From Antonospora locustae (Eukaryota > Microsporidia), in assembly GCA_007674295.1 (NCBI GenBank), contig CM017447.1, positions 186,001 to 250,000 of the forward strand: a DNA stretch of 64,000 bases, given 5' to 3'. The notes beneath the pieces are model-generated. The model was not told the DNA's origin. It did no database searches and saw nothing but the letters and a program-made list of their open reading frames with translations. Numbering within the stretch: position 1 is the first letter of the stretch; each line of letters begins with the position of its first letter. This document shows, piece after piece, positions 36,578 to 46,546 of this stretch. A program made the position numbers and the translations under genes.

Positions 36578-37171
36578 TTAAATAAGCAGGTCGTTTATGG
36601 ATGCGTATGCCTTATACGCCATTGTCTCGTCAAGACATCCCCCAAAAACGTTTTCTGGCTTGAAAAAGTCTAGAAACACTACTTGGCGACAGAACCTAAG
36701 CTCACTGAAATCCATTCCAGAAAACCAATTGAATACAGCCTTTTCTACGTTCTTTGGAGCATGTTCTACGATAATCTCTCGTTTTTTTGATAGCCTGTAC
36801 TGCTGCTTTATTTCTTCAATCAGCTGACTTGGGTCTTCTGTTTCTAGAATCTGCACGATTCTGTTCTCAAGGTCCTCCAGATAATCATTATATTCCTCAT
36901 CAGTTCCGAAGCACTCCCTATCTCTAACAAACTTTCGCAACATTTTTCGTACTCTGCACTCCTTTTCCACGNTAAGATCCTCAAAAGTCTGTGTCATGTA
37001 GTTTACTTTTCTTAGCATTGAGCCACACTCTGGACATGGTGCTTGTCCAGACTGAAACGTGTATGCAAGACAAGCCTCACACATTTTGTGGTAGCAGGGA
37101 CTTATATACAGCTTTATTCCTGGATTTAGATACGAGTCGCTTTTGCATACAGGGCACTGTAGGTCTCCCAT
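36578..37171 (-). CDS. TFB3: CDK-activating kinase assembly factor Tfb3/MAT1
   Basis: TFIIH subunit that bridges the CDK-activating kinase to the core. The 197-residue protein opens with a C3HC4 RING finger (CPVCKSDSYLNPGIKLYISP ... CYHKMCEAC ... CPECGSML). It continues with the conserved RKVNYMTQTFED and VEKECRVRKM segment and then a helical stretch. The protein is shorter than yeast Tfb3 at the C-terminus. An undetermined base at 36972 leaves one residue unresolved. The ATG at 37171 directly follows GCCC; the ATG six bases upstream is an alternative. Confidence 0.93.
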   Translation of the reverse strand: MGDLQCPVCKSDSYLNPGIKLYISPCYHKMCEACLAYTFQSGQAPCPECGSMLRKVNYMTQTFEDLXVEKECRVRKMLRKFVRDRECFGTDEEYNDYLEDLENRIVQILETEDPSQLIEEIKQQYRLSKKREIIVEHAPKNVEKAVFNWFSGMDFSELRFCRQVVFLDFFKPENVFGGCLDETMAYKAYASINDLLI

Positions 37172-37230
37172 GGGCATGCTGCAACTTACTAAATGTGCTT
37201 CACAAGTAAGAAACAACCAGAAGTCAAGTT

Positions 37231-37431
37231 TTAATTTTGAGCAAGCGTGTTAGTCAGAATCTCGTCGATGGTTCCGTCCTTTCTAATCTTACCACAGACG
37301 TTGTATATCAGCACTTTATCGGTCGCTCTTCCGTCACTGTCCAGCTCAACAAACGTGAGCTGCACGCTGGCATTGTCCGTATGAGGGATCGGTCGGCCAG
37401 TAAATGTACATATGCGCTGTTCAAAAGACAT
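37231..37431 (-). CDS. RPS21: Small ribosomal subunit protein eS21
   Basis: Component of the 40S subunit. The 66-residue protein carries the conserved core DNASVQLTFVELDSDGRA and the following YNVCGKIRKDGTID. It is about 17-20 residues shorter than eS21 of yeast and animals, having lost most of the C-terminal tail and some of the N-terminus, in keeping with shortened microsporidian ribosomal proteins. The ATG follows a strong start-region motif. Confidence 0.85.
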   Translation of the reverse strand: MSFEQRICTFTGRPIPHTDNASVQLTFVELDSDGRATDKVLIYNVCGKIRKDGTIDEILTNTLAQN

Positions 37432-37445
37432 GGGCTGAAAAATTT
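37432..37445 (-). promoter_or_regulatory. AAATTTTTCAGCCC start-region motif of RPS21
   Basis: On the minus strand AAATTTTTCAGCCC abuts the ATG of eS21. It is the clearest example of the motif in the window and belongs to a ribosomal protein gene. Confidence 0.55.
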
Positions 37446-37692
37446 GTCTAATAAGAACTTTGTGATTCCCTTGCTTGCAAGGGACTGCACATTCTGCTCA
37501 CTACAGGCTGAAATGTTTCTGACTTCTATGGTGTAGTTTTAATAAGTTGGCATATGCTACAATGCTCTGAAATGGTTATCATGGAGTTGAAGTGCGAGAA
37601 ACAGCTTAGCATAGTGTGTAGTGACACTTGCATCATAAACACTGTGTATTCTCTGTGTATTGTAGCAAACCGGTCTGAGCCCCAATATTAAA

Positions 37693-38856
37693 ATGATTGG
37701 CGACAAGAGATTACTAACGAGACCGTCAAAACCTGGAAATCCTCCTTGGGATAATGAAGAGCACGATTTGATATTGCATACAGGAGATGTAATTTACGAT
37801 GGAGTTAAAAAGTATTCTGTGATCTCGCTCTTGGGTAAAGGCACCTTTGGCCAAGTTGTGAACTGCATAGACCATGAGTCGGAGAAGAACTGTGCAGTCA
37901 AGGTATCAAAAAGCCCCAGAATATACTACAGCTGCTCTCGCCTGGAGGCACAGATTTTGGAACGACTCAAACTTCTGAATTCCAAACACTTTGTTGACAT
38001 ATACTCAACGTTTATTTTCAAGCAGCACCACTGTATTGTAATGGAGCTTCTTGGAAGAAACCTCTATGAAATGCTAAAGATACGAAATTTCACTGGGTTT
38101 TCGCACACAACAGTACGAGATGTGTTAAGACAGCTTCTCTATGCACTGGTTGACATGGCTAAGATTGGTGTTGTGCACTGCGATCTGAAGCCTGAAAATA
38201 TACTGGTTGACGATCCCCATTCTATGAAAGTCAAGATTATTGATTTTGGCTCTGCCTTTTATCATTTCAAGGAGAACTCGTTCTATGTCCAATCAAGATA
38301 TTACAGAGCTCCAGAGGTAATGATGAGCATGGCATACAACTCGTCTGTAGACGTGTGGTCCTTTGCCTGCATAGCATTTGAGCTGCTTGTGGGGCGTCCT
38401 CTGTTTCCTGGAAAGTCAAATGCAGACCAGCTTGCTAGGATCTTCTACTTGCTTGATGACACTTCACACATAAACAGAAGTGCAGGAGACACTGCAGACT
38501 CTGTAGAGCACAAAGACACTTTCCTTACGAAGGAAGACGTTAGGAGATGTATTTATAGCAGCAGCAAAAGCCATAAAGATAACCAGAGCTTTTACGACTT
38601 CTTGTTTCTAGTTCTGAAAATCAGAGCGGTTGAAAGGCCGGGCCCCATAACAATATTAAACTACGGGTACCTAAACGAGACTCCCGATTTTAGAGAAAAA
38701 AGCATCGTCCTTGAGCACTATGGCTCTGTCGAAGCGAGAAACCAGCAGCACCCGCCTCCACAGACTCTGGAAGCAAGAAGACACACAAGCTCTACTATGA
38801 AAGCGAAGGACAAGGAGGTGGAGGGAAGAAGAAAAAAGTCTCTGTTTAAAGGATAG
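37693..38856 (+). CDS. YAK1: DYRK-family protein kinase, Yak1-like
   Basis: Protein kinase of the DYRK group, in yeast a stress and nutrient regulator. The 387-residue protein has the DYRK-homology stretch WDNEEHDLILHTGDVIYD before the kinase core. Catalytic landmarks are GKGTFGQVV (48-56), CAVKV (Lys70), HCDLKPEN (162-169), DFG (184-186) and the activation segment FYVQSRYYRAPEV. Of the DYRK YxY pair the first tyrosine is serine, while the autophosphorylated one (Tyr198) is kept. The family's kinase insert is short and the long N-terminal arm is missing. The ATG lies ten bases after GAGCCCC. Confidence 0.9.
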   Translation: MIGDKRLLTRPSKPGNPPWDNEEHDLILHTGDVIYDGVKKYSVISLLGKGTFGQVVNCIDHESEKNCAVKVSKSPRIYYSCSRLEAQILERLKLLNSKHFVDIYSTFIFKQHHCIVMELLGRNLYEMLKIRNFTGFSHTTVRDVLRQLLYALVDMAKIGVVHCDLKPENILVDDPHSMKVKIIDFGSAFYHFKENSFYVQSRYYRAPEVMMSMAYNSSVDVWSFACIAFELLVGRPLFPGKSNADQLARIFYLLDDTSHINRSAGDTADSVEHKDTFLTKEDVRRCIYSSSKSHKDNQSFYDFLFLVLKIRAVERPGPITILNYGYLNETPDFREKSIVLEHYGSVEARNQQHPPPQTLEARRHTSSTMKAKDKEVEGRRKKSLFKG

Positions 38857-39247
38857 GATAAATAGATCAAACACAGATAAATCACTTTACTGTATTAAGA
38901 CGTCGCGTATACTGTAGCAGTTAAAGAAGACCCAGGAAAATGCAGCGGCATATCTTAGTGCTGGTCAAAACCAGAAGGACATTCAGAAGGATGTCATAGC
39001 ATTTCATTGCTAGGCAATGTAGATCTGAAATGTATAGTACAGCCGATCGTTTCACTTGTCAAACCACAAAATGTCTAATTTATATAAAACACGTCGCAAA
39101 TGCGGTGTTTTTGTAGCGCTCATAAGTGCACATTGTATTTTTGTAATCTATTTACAATATGGGGAAGATGTAGACCCTCGTACCGTTTGTTAATTATCAA
39201 TAGAAGTGTCCACAAGTAACTCGCAAATACCAGTGTACATACATATG
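38857..39247. other. AT-rich intergenic stretch without recognisable gene
   Basis: About 390 bases between the convergent kinase and SIN3 genes. I saw no ATG-initiated frame of coding character and no RNA gene. Confidence 0.4.
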
Positions 39248-41662
39248 CTACCCCTGTCTCCCAACACCGTTTCTTATAAAAAAGTCTTCTGTTCCTGCAA
39301 TATACTTCAGCTTCATAGTTTTCACGCATATTCTATGTTCCATGTTAAAACAGCATTTTCCGCCCTTGAAGTCCACAAAACTCCTTTTCAGAAACATCTG
39401 TGTTCTTACAAGACTCTTGTCGAAGTTGAGCTCTCTAAAGCGTTCGATTTCTCTGAGAATCTCTGTATAGGAATTGCATGGAATTTTTTCTATACTTATG
39501 GTCTTTTTTTCTATTGTGAATTTGTAGTTCTCACTGGACTCGACCATCTCAACCCTTTCAAGGTTGCTCTCGTCTTTGTACACATCCTCAAGTAGGCCAA
39601 GGTTGTTTCTATTTTGCCGTAGAGCCGTTGCTTTGTTATCCATCTTGCTCAATACTCTGTCAACATTCAATAGTTTGTACCCACGGCAATCGCTGAGAAT
39701 TTGAATCTCCTCCTCGTACTCATGTGTTTGCATGTTCCCTGCAACAAACTCCTTCATCACATTCAAGATCTCTGAAAATCTGTTCTCCACGTCGCTGTGC
39801 TGCTTCTTTCCAAGCAACACTGCAACACTGCTGCCAAGAAGAGCTGGCAGTTTTAGATCCTTGATTTCCTTTACTCTTTCGTAGAGTATCAGAAAGTACG
39901 AAACGATAGAAAATATCTCTGGACTGCCATAAAACGTACTATAAGGTCTTGAAAAAACCTGTAGCATTGGCGCAACAGTCTCTAGAAGGCTGTTGCCGGC
40001 AACACTCCAATGTTCAGTGTAAACTTCTACAAGCTCCAGAATGTATTTAAAAATGTCTATGTCTTCTATGCTTCTTTTTCCAATCATGCACTGTGCAAGA
40101 TACTTGTAAGCCAATTCCTTCCTGTTTGTGTGTTTAAAATCACAGAATGCAGACTCAAGTGCTTTGTAATGGTTTTTTCGGACACAATCATCCCAGATCT
40201 TGGCCTTTCTGGCCCTTTCTTTTCGCCACTCTCTGTTTACCAGATAAAGCCTGTTTAGCACAATTGGAACGACATCCTTTGGCCTGCTAAGTATTCCCTC
40301 CAGCACGTCGTCGCTGGCACTTCCATATATGGATTCCAGAAGTTCTTGTGCTATTCCCAGGGATATTTCCAAATCGTTTATTGACAGTTCGCTGTCTCCT
40401 TGATGGCTGTCAATCTTTTTCTGCACTCCTTCCAAAGACAAGATTAGTGAGTCGCATCTATTCAGCAACAGGTCTGCTTCAAACCTTTCATCTTCAACCC
40501 TAAACATTGCCTCCTCGTAGACATTTCGCTTCAGAAAAACATACTGCTCATCCTCTCTGTTATGAGTTGGACAACCTACACATACACGGTTCAGAACATC
40601 ACTGTTCTCCTCGTAGCTGACCTTGTACTCCTCGGGAAGAATCCGATAGGAACCAACTTTTTTCAGAAGCCTCAGCTTCTTGGCGGTAAGACTAGATAGC
40701 TCCACCTCGTCGTACCTTATGTATCCTTTTACTTCTGAAATCAATGCTTCGTCCTTCAGCAGGGGCCTCAGCAAAAAAATCAAGTCCTTTCCCGAAACAA
40801 GATTCTGATTAAATGCGTTTATACACTTAATGAAGTCTGTATAAACACCCTTTTCTTTCAGCTTGTCGCTTATTGTGTTGAAGGGCGACTCCTCGTCGAT
40901 CTTCGCTATAGCACTGTCTGGAATGAACTTATGCAGGTGTGCAAGTAAGTCTGGATAGTCCATGAGCAGCACTTCCAACTCTCGAAACTTTCCCTCCGGG
41001 ACAGGCTTGTTCTTTAGAAACGCTAGCAACCTTATAAACCTAGTGTACATTTCAGAATCATTTGCAAACCTCTGTTTGGCAAGAGCCACAAACTCAACAG
41101 CCTGGTCCTTGTCTATGCGTTCGGTTTTTAGTTCCACAACTCTAGGGCCGTCTATCTCTGACTTTATGTCCTGCCTTGTTATGTAGCTTATTTCCTGCGG
41201 AAGGAATTTTCTGAACTCAATTACCAGTGCTTCGTTGTCCTTGAAAAGATGTGATATGATCTTTGCAACCTCTTCTGTAGATAGCCGTCCTTGTTTGAAG
41301 TCCTTCATTACCTCCAGAAAGTTTCCAAAGACCACCGAGTCGTCAGGATAGTATGATTTGACCTTCTGTATGTAGTCAACAGCATACTTCACTTCGGTAT
41401 TGTTGACATACCTTTCCTGCATGTTGAATAGCGGCCTTGATGTATCACTCATGTTTTCGTTGAAAAAGGACTTTCTTGGAGACCTTGCGGTCCTTGGAAA
41501 AAGAGAAGTCATGGTGTATTCGTGCCTTGGAAATGACACGTTCTGATATAATTGTCTTCTCTCCTTTCCGCTCTCCTCTGCCTCTGGTGTCTCGCTACGA
41601 GATGACATATACCTTCTTGACTCACTTTTTTGGGAACTTTTTTCCACGTTGGTTTCCTTCAT
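39248..41662 (-). CDS. SIN3: SIN3 transcriptional corepressor
   Basis: Scaffold of histone deacetylase complexes. The 804-residue protein has paired amphipathic helix domains. PAH1 is near residues 60-125 (EVKYAVDYIQKVKSYYPDDS), PAH2 near 150-215 (DQAVEFVALAKQRFANDSEM) and a degenerate third near 225-285. The histone-deacetylase-interacting domain follows (near 330-480), including SYRILPEEY, NRVCVGCPTHNREDEQYVFL and NVYEEAMFRVEDERFEADLL. The C-terminal conserved region is also present. It is about half the length of yeast Sin3. The ATG follows AGCCCCAAAC. Confidence 0.9.
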   Translation of the reverse strand: MKETNVEKSSQKSESRRYMSSRSETPEAEESGKERRQLYQNVSFPRHEYTMTSLFPRTARSPRKSFFNENMSDTSRPLFNMQERYVNNTEVKYAVDYIQKVKSYYPDDSVVFGNFLEVMKDFKQGRLSTEEVAKIISHLFKDNEALVIEFRKFLPQEISYITRQDIKSEIDGPRVVELKTERIDKDQAVEFVALAKQRFANDSEMYTRFIRLLAFLKNKPVPEGKFRELEVLLMDYPDLLAHLHKFIPDSAIAKIDEESPFNTISDKLKEKGVYTDFIKCINAFNQNLVSGKDLIFLLRPLLKDEALISEVKGYIRYDEVELSSLTAKKLRLLKKVGSYRILPEEYKVSYEENSDVLNRVCVGCPTHNREDEQYVFLKRNVYEEAMFRVEDERFEADLLLNRCDSLILSLEGVQKKIDSHQGDSELSINDLEISLGIAQELLESIYGSASDDVLEGILSRPKDVVPIVLNRLYLVNREWRKERARKAKIWDDCVRKNHYKALESAFCDFKHTNRKELAYKYLAQCMIGKRSIEDIDIFKYILELVEVYTEHWSVAGNSLLETVAPMLQVFSRPYSTFYGSPEIFSIVSYFLILYERVKEIKDLKLPALLGSSVAVLLGKKQHSDVENRFSEILNVMKEFVAGNMQTHEYEEEIQILSDCRGYKLLNVDRVLSKMDNKATALRQNRNNLGLLEDVYKDESNLERVEMVESSENYKFTIEKKTISIEKIPCNSYTEILREIERFRELNFDKSLVRTQMFLKRSFVDFKGGKCCFNMEHRICVKTMKLKYIAGTEDFFIRNGVGRQG

Positions 41663-41883
41663 GTTTGGGGCTTCTTCTCCTGATTTTCATCGGGAATTCT
41701 TTCTTTTTAAGAACTACGATAGAGAGCAGGCCGGCATTACAAATACATGCGTGTCGGGTATCAGAGACAACACAGATGCAAATGTACCTCGCATGCACCA
41801 GAACAGTGCTGTTATCTGTAGAAACTACTTGCAATATAAGCAGACATGGTGAATAATCATGATCCTTTAATTATTCTTTCAAT

Positions 41884-42468
41884 TTAGAGTAAGGTGTCTC
41901 TACTTTTTGTCGTAACTTGATCCAGTCCCTTCCAGGCAGCCATTTCTTGCCTTGTGGGCCAGTCAAGAGGAAGGACAGGTATTTCACGAATCTCGAACAG
42001 CTGCGAAAGGTCCGTGTGGCAGTCCTTCACAAGCAGAACAAAGGACCCGGACTCTACATCTGGTGGCCCCATTGTGAGGCACTTTTCTCGAATCTTGAAA
42101 ATAGTGCCTTCGCCTGTGGATACAATGTTCCACACTGCATCGTCATCACCTTGATCTCCATTGCAGGGCCTTACACTCACCTGTCCAACCTTGCTGCACA
42201 TGTATTCGTGTCCAAAGCGCACATTGTACCCGCCCTTTGTAAAGTAGAACCTTGCTATGTTTCTTTCGTCTTTATCAGGCGGAAAGACCTCAAAAACTCT
42301 GAGTCTCGCACGGTCTGCCTCAAGCATTAAATGCAGGTTTTTGTCGGACTTATGGCTTATTATGAGTGGAGTGTCAACCGGAAAGTGTCCGTCGTATTCT
42401 GAGACCGCGTTGATGGTGATCAGCAGAAAACTCACCATAAATCGTAACAATGGATTCCGAAAGGACAT
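41884..42468 (-). CDS. Secreted ricin-B-lectin-like protein (RBL 1)
   Basis: A 194-residue protein with an N-terminal signal sequence (hydrophobic core MVSFLLITINAVS) and a beta-trefoil-like domain. Repeated units end in short aromatic motifs of QxW type (AVWNIVS; CLTM then QLFEIREI). Such lectin-like proteins form secreted families in Microsporidia and are proposed to bind host carbohydrate; no catalytic toxin domain is present. First of five related genes in 8 kb. It lies head-to-tail with RBL 2 and has no GCCC motif before its ATG. Confidence 0.75.
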   Translation of the reverse strand: MSFRNPLLRFMVSFLLITINAVSEYDGHFPVDTPLIISHKSDKNLHLMLEADRARLRVFEVFPPDKDERNIARFYFTKGGYNVRFGHEYMCSKVGQVSVRPCNGDQGDDDAVWNIVSTGEGTIFKIREKCLTMGPPDVESGSFVLLVKDCHTDLSQLFEIREIPVLPLDWPTRQEMAAWKGLDQVTTKSRDTLL

Positions 42469-42655
42469 GCTGTCTTGCAGTTTCTATCTAAAGCTTTAAG
42501 ACAATACCGTTTCAAAGTGCTAGAAGCTGAACAACAGACTTTTTGTTACATGTTTTACATGAAGAGGCACCAGTGCACGAAAAAGAGTCTTGCAATTTTA
42601 TTTCCTTGCTCTTTGCTGCCAAAGCAAGCTACAAACCCTTTATGTATGTGCTCGT

Positions 42656-43180
42656 TTAATGGCTTTTGTAATAATCAAGTCTTCGCCTTCCGCTCTTAAA
42701 GCTCAACTGTGCCTGATCAGCTTCTTCCGAGGTAAGCTCTAGCTCCTCAATGTCCCAAAGCTGATTCTTGTCTTTGATACATGTCTGGAGCCTCAGCACA
42801 TATCCCTTGTAGAACTCGTCGTATTCTGACTTTGTCAGACACCTTTCATCCTGCATAATCAACATTCCTTTATCTGTAGTGACAACATCCCACATGGACT
42901 TTATGTACTGTTCATCGTATTCGTCGCAGCCTACAACCTCGTTGTTGTCCGGAAAGTAGCACAGGGGAAGGCCCGAGTATATGATTTGGTACTTGTTATT
43001 CAGCGGCTTGACAATAGCTGTATTTTCTTGCTGAAATCCAGGCACGTTCTCTCGTTCGTATCTCAGGCGGACAATGCGGTCATCAAAGAATATCTGAAGG
43101 TCAGGAGAGTCATATTGATGGATCAGCACCGGAATGTTTATCAGTATTTTGGCTTGTGAAATCACAAGAAAGAGAAACAT
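42656..43180 (-). CDS. Secreted ricin-B-lectin-like protein (RBL 2)
   Basis: A 174-residue protein with a signal sequence (MFLFLVISQAK) and the same trefoil-like layout as its neighbours. The diagnostic part is MWDVVTTDKGMLIMQDERCL, followed by YVLRLQTCIKDKNQLWDIEE, a good QxW-type repeat. The tail is short and basic (SGRRRLDYYKSH). Upstream codons are open but begin with GTG, so the ATG at 43180 is used. RBL 3 at 46004 shares the KGLQ/KGML and EYDDTYEG/EYDEFYKG features and is probably its closest paralogue here. Confidence 0.75.
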   Translation of the reverse strand: MFLFLVISQAKILINIPVLIHQYDSPDLQIFFDDRIVRLRYERENVPGFQQENTAIVKPLNNKYQIIYSGLPLCYFPDNNEVVGCDEYDEQYIKSMWDVVTTDKGMLIMQDERCLTKSEYDEFYKGYVLRLQTCIKDKNQLWDIEELELTSEEADQAQLSFKSGRRRLDYYKSH

Positions 43181-43295
43181 AAGCCCAAGAAGTATACAAA
43201 TTTGAAGCCAACATGACACGTTTAGTGTTTCATGCTATGTAGCTTTGCAAGTATCGAGCACAAACAAGGCTATTTTCCCTTCATCGCCTGTTCTC

Positions 43296-43316
43296 ATTTT
43301 TCAGATGCACCACCCC
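43296..43316 (+). promoter_or_regulatory. ATTTTT...CACCCC start-region motif of POB3
   Basis: An ATTTTT run is followed 10 bases later by CACCCC directly before the ATG at 43317. It supports that ATG over the one at 43305. Confidence 0.45.
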
Positions 43317-44525
43317 ATGGATGATGTGATAAGTATACCAGAAATCTATTCTAATGAAACACTTCATGATATGAAGTTGGCACCCGCTGGCATCGCAGTT
43401 AAAAACGCATCCACAGGACATGTCTCCACTATAGAAAGCGAGGAGATCAGCTCAATGGAAATGTTTCGCGGCGTAAGAAAGATAACACTTCGTGTGTACA
43501 CAGCAACAAACATATTCTCCTTCACAAACATTGAGGAGACGTTGGTTGAAAAACTCAAGGACATATGCTACAGATGGTACAACCAGATTGTATACTTCAA
43601 AGAGCTCAATATATACACACCCACAAGCGGATCGCTAAGTGTAGACGACATAAAAGTTGTGTTCGGCGGGGAAAAAACATCCTTTGACTTTCCCATAAGT
43701 AACATAGAGTCTGTGTACGAGTCCAAAAACGACTTGGTGTTCATTTTCAAAGATTGCCGAGCTGGTGTCTCGGAGCTTACGTTCTCCACTCAGAACAAGA
43801 ACCTCGCAAAGCACTTGAGGGAAAGTTCGTCAAAGAGTGAGCTTATAACATTTGAAAGCATTCAGACTGTCTTTCCACGAGGAAAGATGAACTATGTGTT
43901 CTATGAAGATTATGTAAAAATCATTGGACAGACGCATTCTCACAAGTTGTTCTACAGCGACATAAAAGAAGTGTATCTGGTTGACAAGGACCTAAACAAC
44001 AAATATTGTGCCATAAAAATCGAGCCTCTGAGACAAGGAAATACAAAGTACGACTTTCTGGTACTCTGTTTTGACGATACGGAATGCGACTTTGATGTGA
44101 ACGACAAAAGCTATAAAGGCTTGCTTAGCGATGCCTTCACAGAGCTTGTGTGTGATCTGGCCACAGTGGAAATAGAGAAGGGAAAAGACCCAATCAAGTG
44201 CATATCGAAGGCCTATGAGGGGGCCATCTACATACTTGAAAAGTCTCTTCTCTTTCTTCCCAAAGCCGTGCTGATCAATGTATCGGACATCACTTTGGTG
44301 GAGTTTTCGCGTATAAACTTCAGCCGACTTACATCGAAAACCTTCGACATGAGAATTATGTCCCACGGAATGCTGTACAATTTCGATGGCCTGCCTAAGG
44401 AAGAGTTCAGTAGTCTGGAGCAGTTTTTGTGTAATCACGGTGTGAAGGTGCAGTCAGAGATCATTGCCGATAACTTTAGTGACGACGGCGAAAGTGAGGC
44501 AGACCTGGAAACAACCAGCGAATAA
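43317..44525 (+). CDS. POB3: FACT complex subunit POB3/SSRP1
   Basis: Subunit of FACT, the histone chaperone that disassembles and restores nucleosomes during transcription and replication. The 402-residue protein follows the Pob3 layout. An N-terminal dimerisation domain (ISIPEIYSNETLHDMKLAP, AGIAVKN) is followed by the tandem PH-like middle domain with SFDFPISNIESVYESKNDLV and KLFYSDIKEVYLVDKD. It ends in an acidic tail (DDGESEADLE). No HMG box is present, as in yeast. It is shorter than yeast Pob3 (552). The ATG at 43317 gives an N-terminus that aligns with the family. It is embedded in the RBL cluster. Confidence 0.85.
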   Translation: MDDVISIPEIYSNETLHDMKLAPAGIAVKNASTGHVSTIESEEISSMEMFRGVRKITLRVYTATNIFSFTNIEETLVEKLKDICYRWYNQIVYFKELNIYTPTSGSLSVDDIKVVFGGEKTSFDFPISNIESVYESKNDLVFIFKDCRAGVSELTFSTQNKNLAKHLRESSSKSELITFESIQTVFPRGKMNYVFYEDYVKIIGQTHSHKLFYSDIKEVYLVDKDLNNKYCAIKIEPLRQGNTKYDFLVLCFDDTECDFDVNDKSYKGLLSDAFTELVCDLATVEIEKGKDPIKCISKAYEGAIYILEKSLLFLPKAVLINVSDITLVEFSRINFSRLTSKTFDMRIMSHGMLYNFDGLPKEEFSSLEQFLCNHGVKVQSEIIADNFSDDGESEADLETTSE

Positions 44526-44771
44526 AGCCACAAGTGCTTATTAACACCAAGCTATGTAGCAAGTAAAATCTGAGTATAGAGTCTTGTAAGCGTGCATTAC
44601 ACAATACGGATACTGCAACCTCTCATTTGTGCATAGCCCACACTAGCCTAATTTCAGGGCATTTTCTTTTCTCCTCATATTCTCCTGCATCTAACACCAC
44701 CACAGCATGCTGGCATGTGCTTGAAAGATAAATAGAACCAAAAACGCCTTCCACACTCTAAGCAGTTGCAA

Positions 44772-45830
44772 CTAGCAACTAAAGTGACGCTCTATGTCAT
44801 CCACAAAAGTTGGATACTTGGATCTTAGGTACTTTGCCTTTTCGATGTTACTTTTTATCGGATACTTCTTTAGCATCTGGTCAACAAAGGCCAAATACTT
44901 AGCATCCTCCTGCGCCTTTGCGAGTATAGCATCGAATGCCACATAGAAGCTAGGAACGTTTTCAATTATCTGTTCAAGTCTTTTTGAGTCCAGAATATGC
45001 TCGATTATTTCAGGCGTCTCTATAATAAAAGAGTTTAGTGTTCTGTATAGAAGAGTTCCCTTTAGACGCATGACGACGTTTCTTCTTGCAGCAAGTTGTT
45101 TGTTCTTTGTTATGATTGAATAAACTGTCACATATGTTCTAATTGCAGAATATCCCATTCTGACCAAAGCTTTGGAGTTCAGGTGTAGGGATTTCCCGTC
45201 TCCAATGGGTTTCTGAAGAAACAGAATGTGTCTCTTTCTGCTTACCGCAGAATGGTATGTCAAAAACTCCGGAAAACACTCTGTCAAGGTAATAAAGTCC
45301 TCGCGAACTAACTTTGCATGCTTTGCAAGGGAAGTTGTGTTGCACTTTCTGAATTTTCTGCAGATCTCATAGAAGTCTAGCCTTCCGATCGTTTCTCGAA
45401 ACTTCTCAAAATATATTCTGCCCACCTTCGTCACTTTCTGGCCGTCTAGTATAGACCTCACAAAATACCTATCTACGTCAATTATGTCAGGATCCAATGT
45501 TTCTAGCATCAACAAAAGATCAAGTATCTCCTGTTGATTTATCTCTGCAGGGTCTATTAACTCCAGATAAACGTCGGGGTTAAAGCCAAACACAAGCTTG
45601 ATAACGTGTTTCAGAATGCTGGGAGATCTTCTTAGGCCGTGGTACTTGTTTGCAATAGGAACTTTGAACAACACAGATAATATAAGCTGAAGAAAGACAT
45701 CGCTGCAACCATTTATGGCCTCGTGAACTTGGGGTCTCATGCTTTCGTTAAAGCTATGAAAGAGAGACACAATTGATTTTTTGGTTAAAATACGCATGAG
45801 GGCTGTTTTCTTGATATTCATTTCACACAT
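44772..45830 (-). CDS. Hypothetical helical protein, 352 residues
   Basis: I do not recognise this protein. It is rich in leucine and isoleucine and appears entirely helical, with no signal peptide or convincing membrane segment. A possible repeat-like pattern of paired helices runs through the first 150 residues. It sits between POB3, which converges on it, and the divergent RBL 3 gene. No GCCC motif precedes the start. Confidence 0.6.
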   Translation of the reverse strand: MCEMNIKKTALMRILTKKSIVSLFHSFNESMRPQVHEAINGCSDVFLQLILSVLFKVPIANKYHGLRRSPSILKHVIKLVFGFNPDVYLELIDPAEINQQEILDLLLMLETLDPDIIDVDRYFVRSILDGQKVTKVGRIYFEKFRETIGRLDFYEICRKFRKCNTTSLAKHAKLVREDFITLTECFPEFLTYHSAVSRKRHILFLQKPIGDGKSLHLNSKALVRMGYSAIRTYVTVYSIITKNKQLAARRNVVMRLKGTLLYRTLNSFIIETPEIIEHILDSKRLEQIIENVPSFYVAFDAILAKAQEDAKYLAFVDQMLKKYPIKSNIEKAKYLRSKYPTFVDDIERHFSC

Positions 45831-46003
45831 TAGTGGTGGCCATGCAGAGACACAACATACAGAACCGACAAAAAATACACACTGAAGGCCTCAATCCAAT
45901 GCGAGCGTAATCTTCCTAAGCCCTAAAACATTGTTACGCTAATACAATGCTCTGATTGATTGAAACTTATTTCATGGCATATAAACAACAAAAACGTATC
46001 ATT

Positions 46004-46546
46004 ATGGAGAAGGCCTTTTTGCTTTGCATGCTGTCTCTGGCGAGATGCATCATTCCTCTTGGTGAGTACGTGATGATTGTCTCTGCAGATAACCCTGATT
46101 ATGGGCTCACGATGGAGGATGAGGTTGTTCGCTTAAAAAACACCAAAATTCACAGACACAAGCCAGGCGATTCAAATCTATTTGAACTGTACATAAAGCA
46201 CAACTTCTATTTCATAAAGCACCTCAGACGCTTTCTATACAAGAAAGATGGTGTTAGCGAGATAATGGGCGAGCATTTTAGGGAAAACGACAATGGCTTT
46301 CAGTTTGATATAGTCAACACAGACAAAGGGCTACAGATAAAAGCAGACAACATGTGTCTAAGTGCAGGTGAATATGATGACACGTACGAGGGCCATGTGG
46401 TAGAGGCAACGCCCTGTGTTCACAAAAAAACACAAAGGTTCATGATAAAACGCGTTCCGCTGATGGTCAAGGACAATAGGAGTCCTATGAGTAATATTAT
46501 AGAGTTTGATCGAGGTCGAGAACCTGCAAGATTCAAGTCTGTGTAG
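46004..46546 (+). CDS. Secreted ricin-B-lectin-like protein (RBL 3)
   Basis: A 180-residue protein starting with a signal sequence (MEKAFLLCMLSLARCII). The trefoil-like domain includes GEYVMIVSADNPDYGLTMED and FQFDIVNTDKGLQIKADNMC. It continues with EGHVVEATPCVHKKTQRFMI, in which QRFMI is the QxW-type position. The C-terminal tail after residue 155 is polar. A TATAAA lies 24 bases before the ATG. In-frame ATGs at 45956 and 45974 would precede the signal sequence with polar residues and are not preferred. Confidence 0.75.
   Translation: MEKAFLLCMLSLARCIIPLGEYVMIVSADNPDYGLTMEDEVVRLKNTKIHRHKPGDSNLFELYIKHNFYFIKHLRRFLYKKDGVSEIMGEHFRENDNGFQFDIVNTDKGLQIKADNMCLSAGEYDDTYEGHVVEATPCVHKKTQRFMIKRVPLMVKDNRSPMSNIIEFDRGREPARFKSV

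Noticed and set aside
37237..37536. 99-codon plus-strand frame with an LSm-like look opposite eS21
   Set aside because: It is antisense to the well-supported eS21 gene, and the resemblance is limited to a few residues.
37572..37691. 39-codon reading frame (MVIMELKCEKQL...) just before the Yak1-like gene
   Set aside because: Too short to judge; it ends four bases before the kinase ATG with no start-region motif and no recognisable family.
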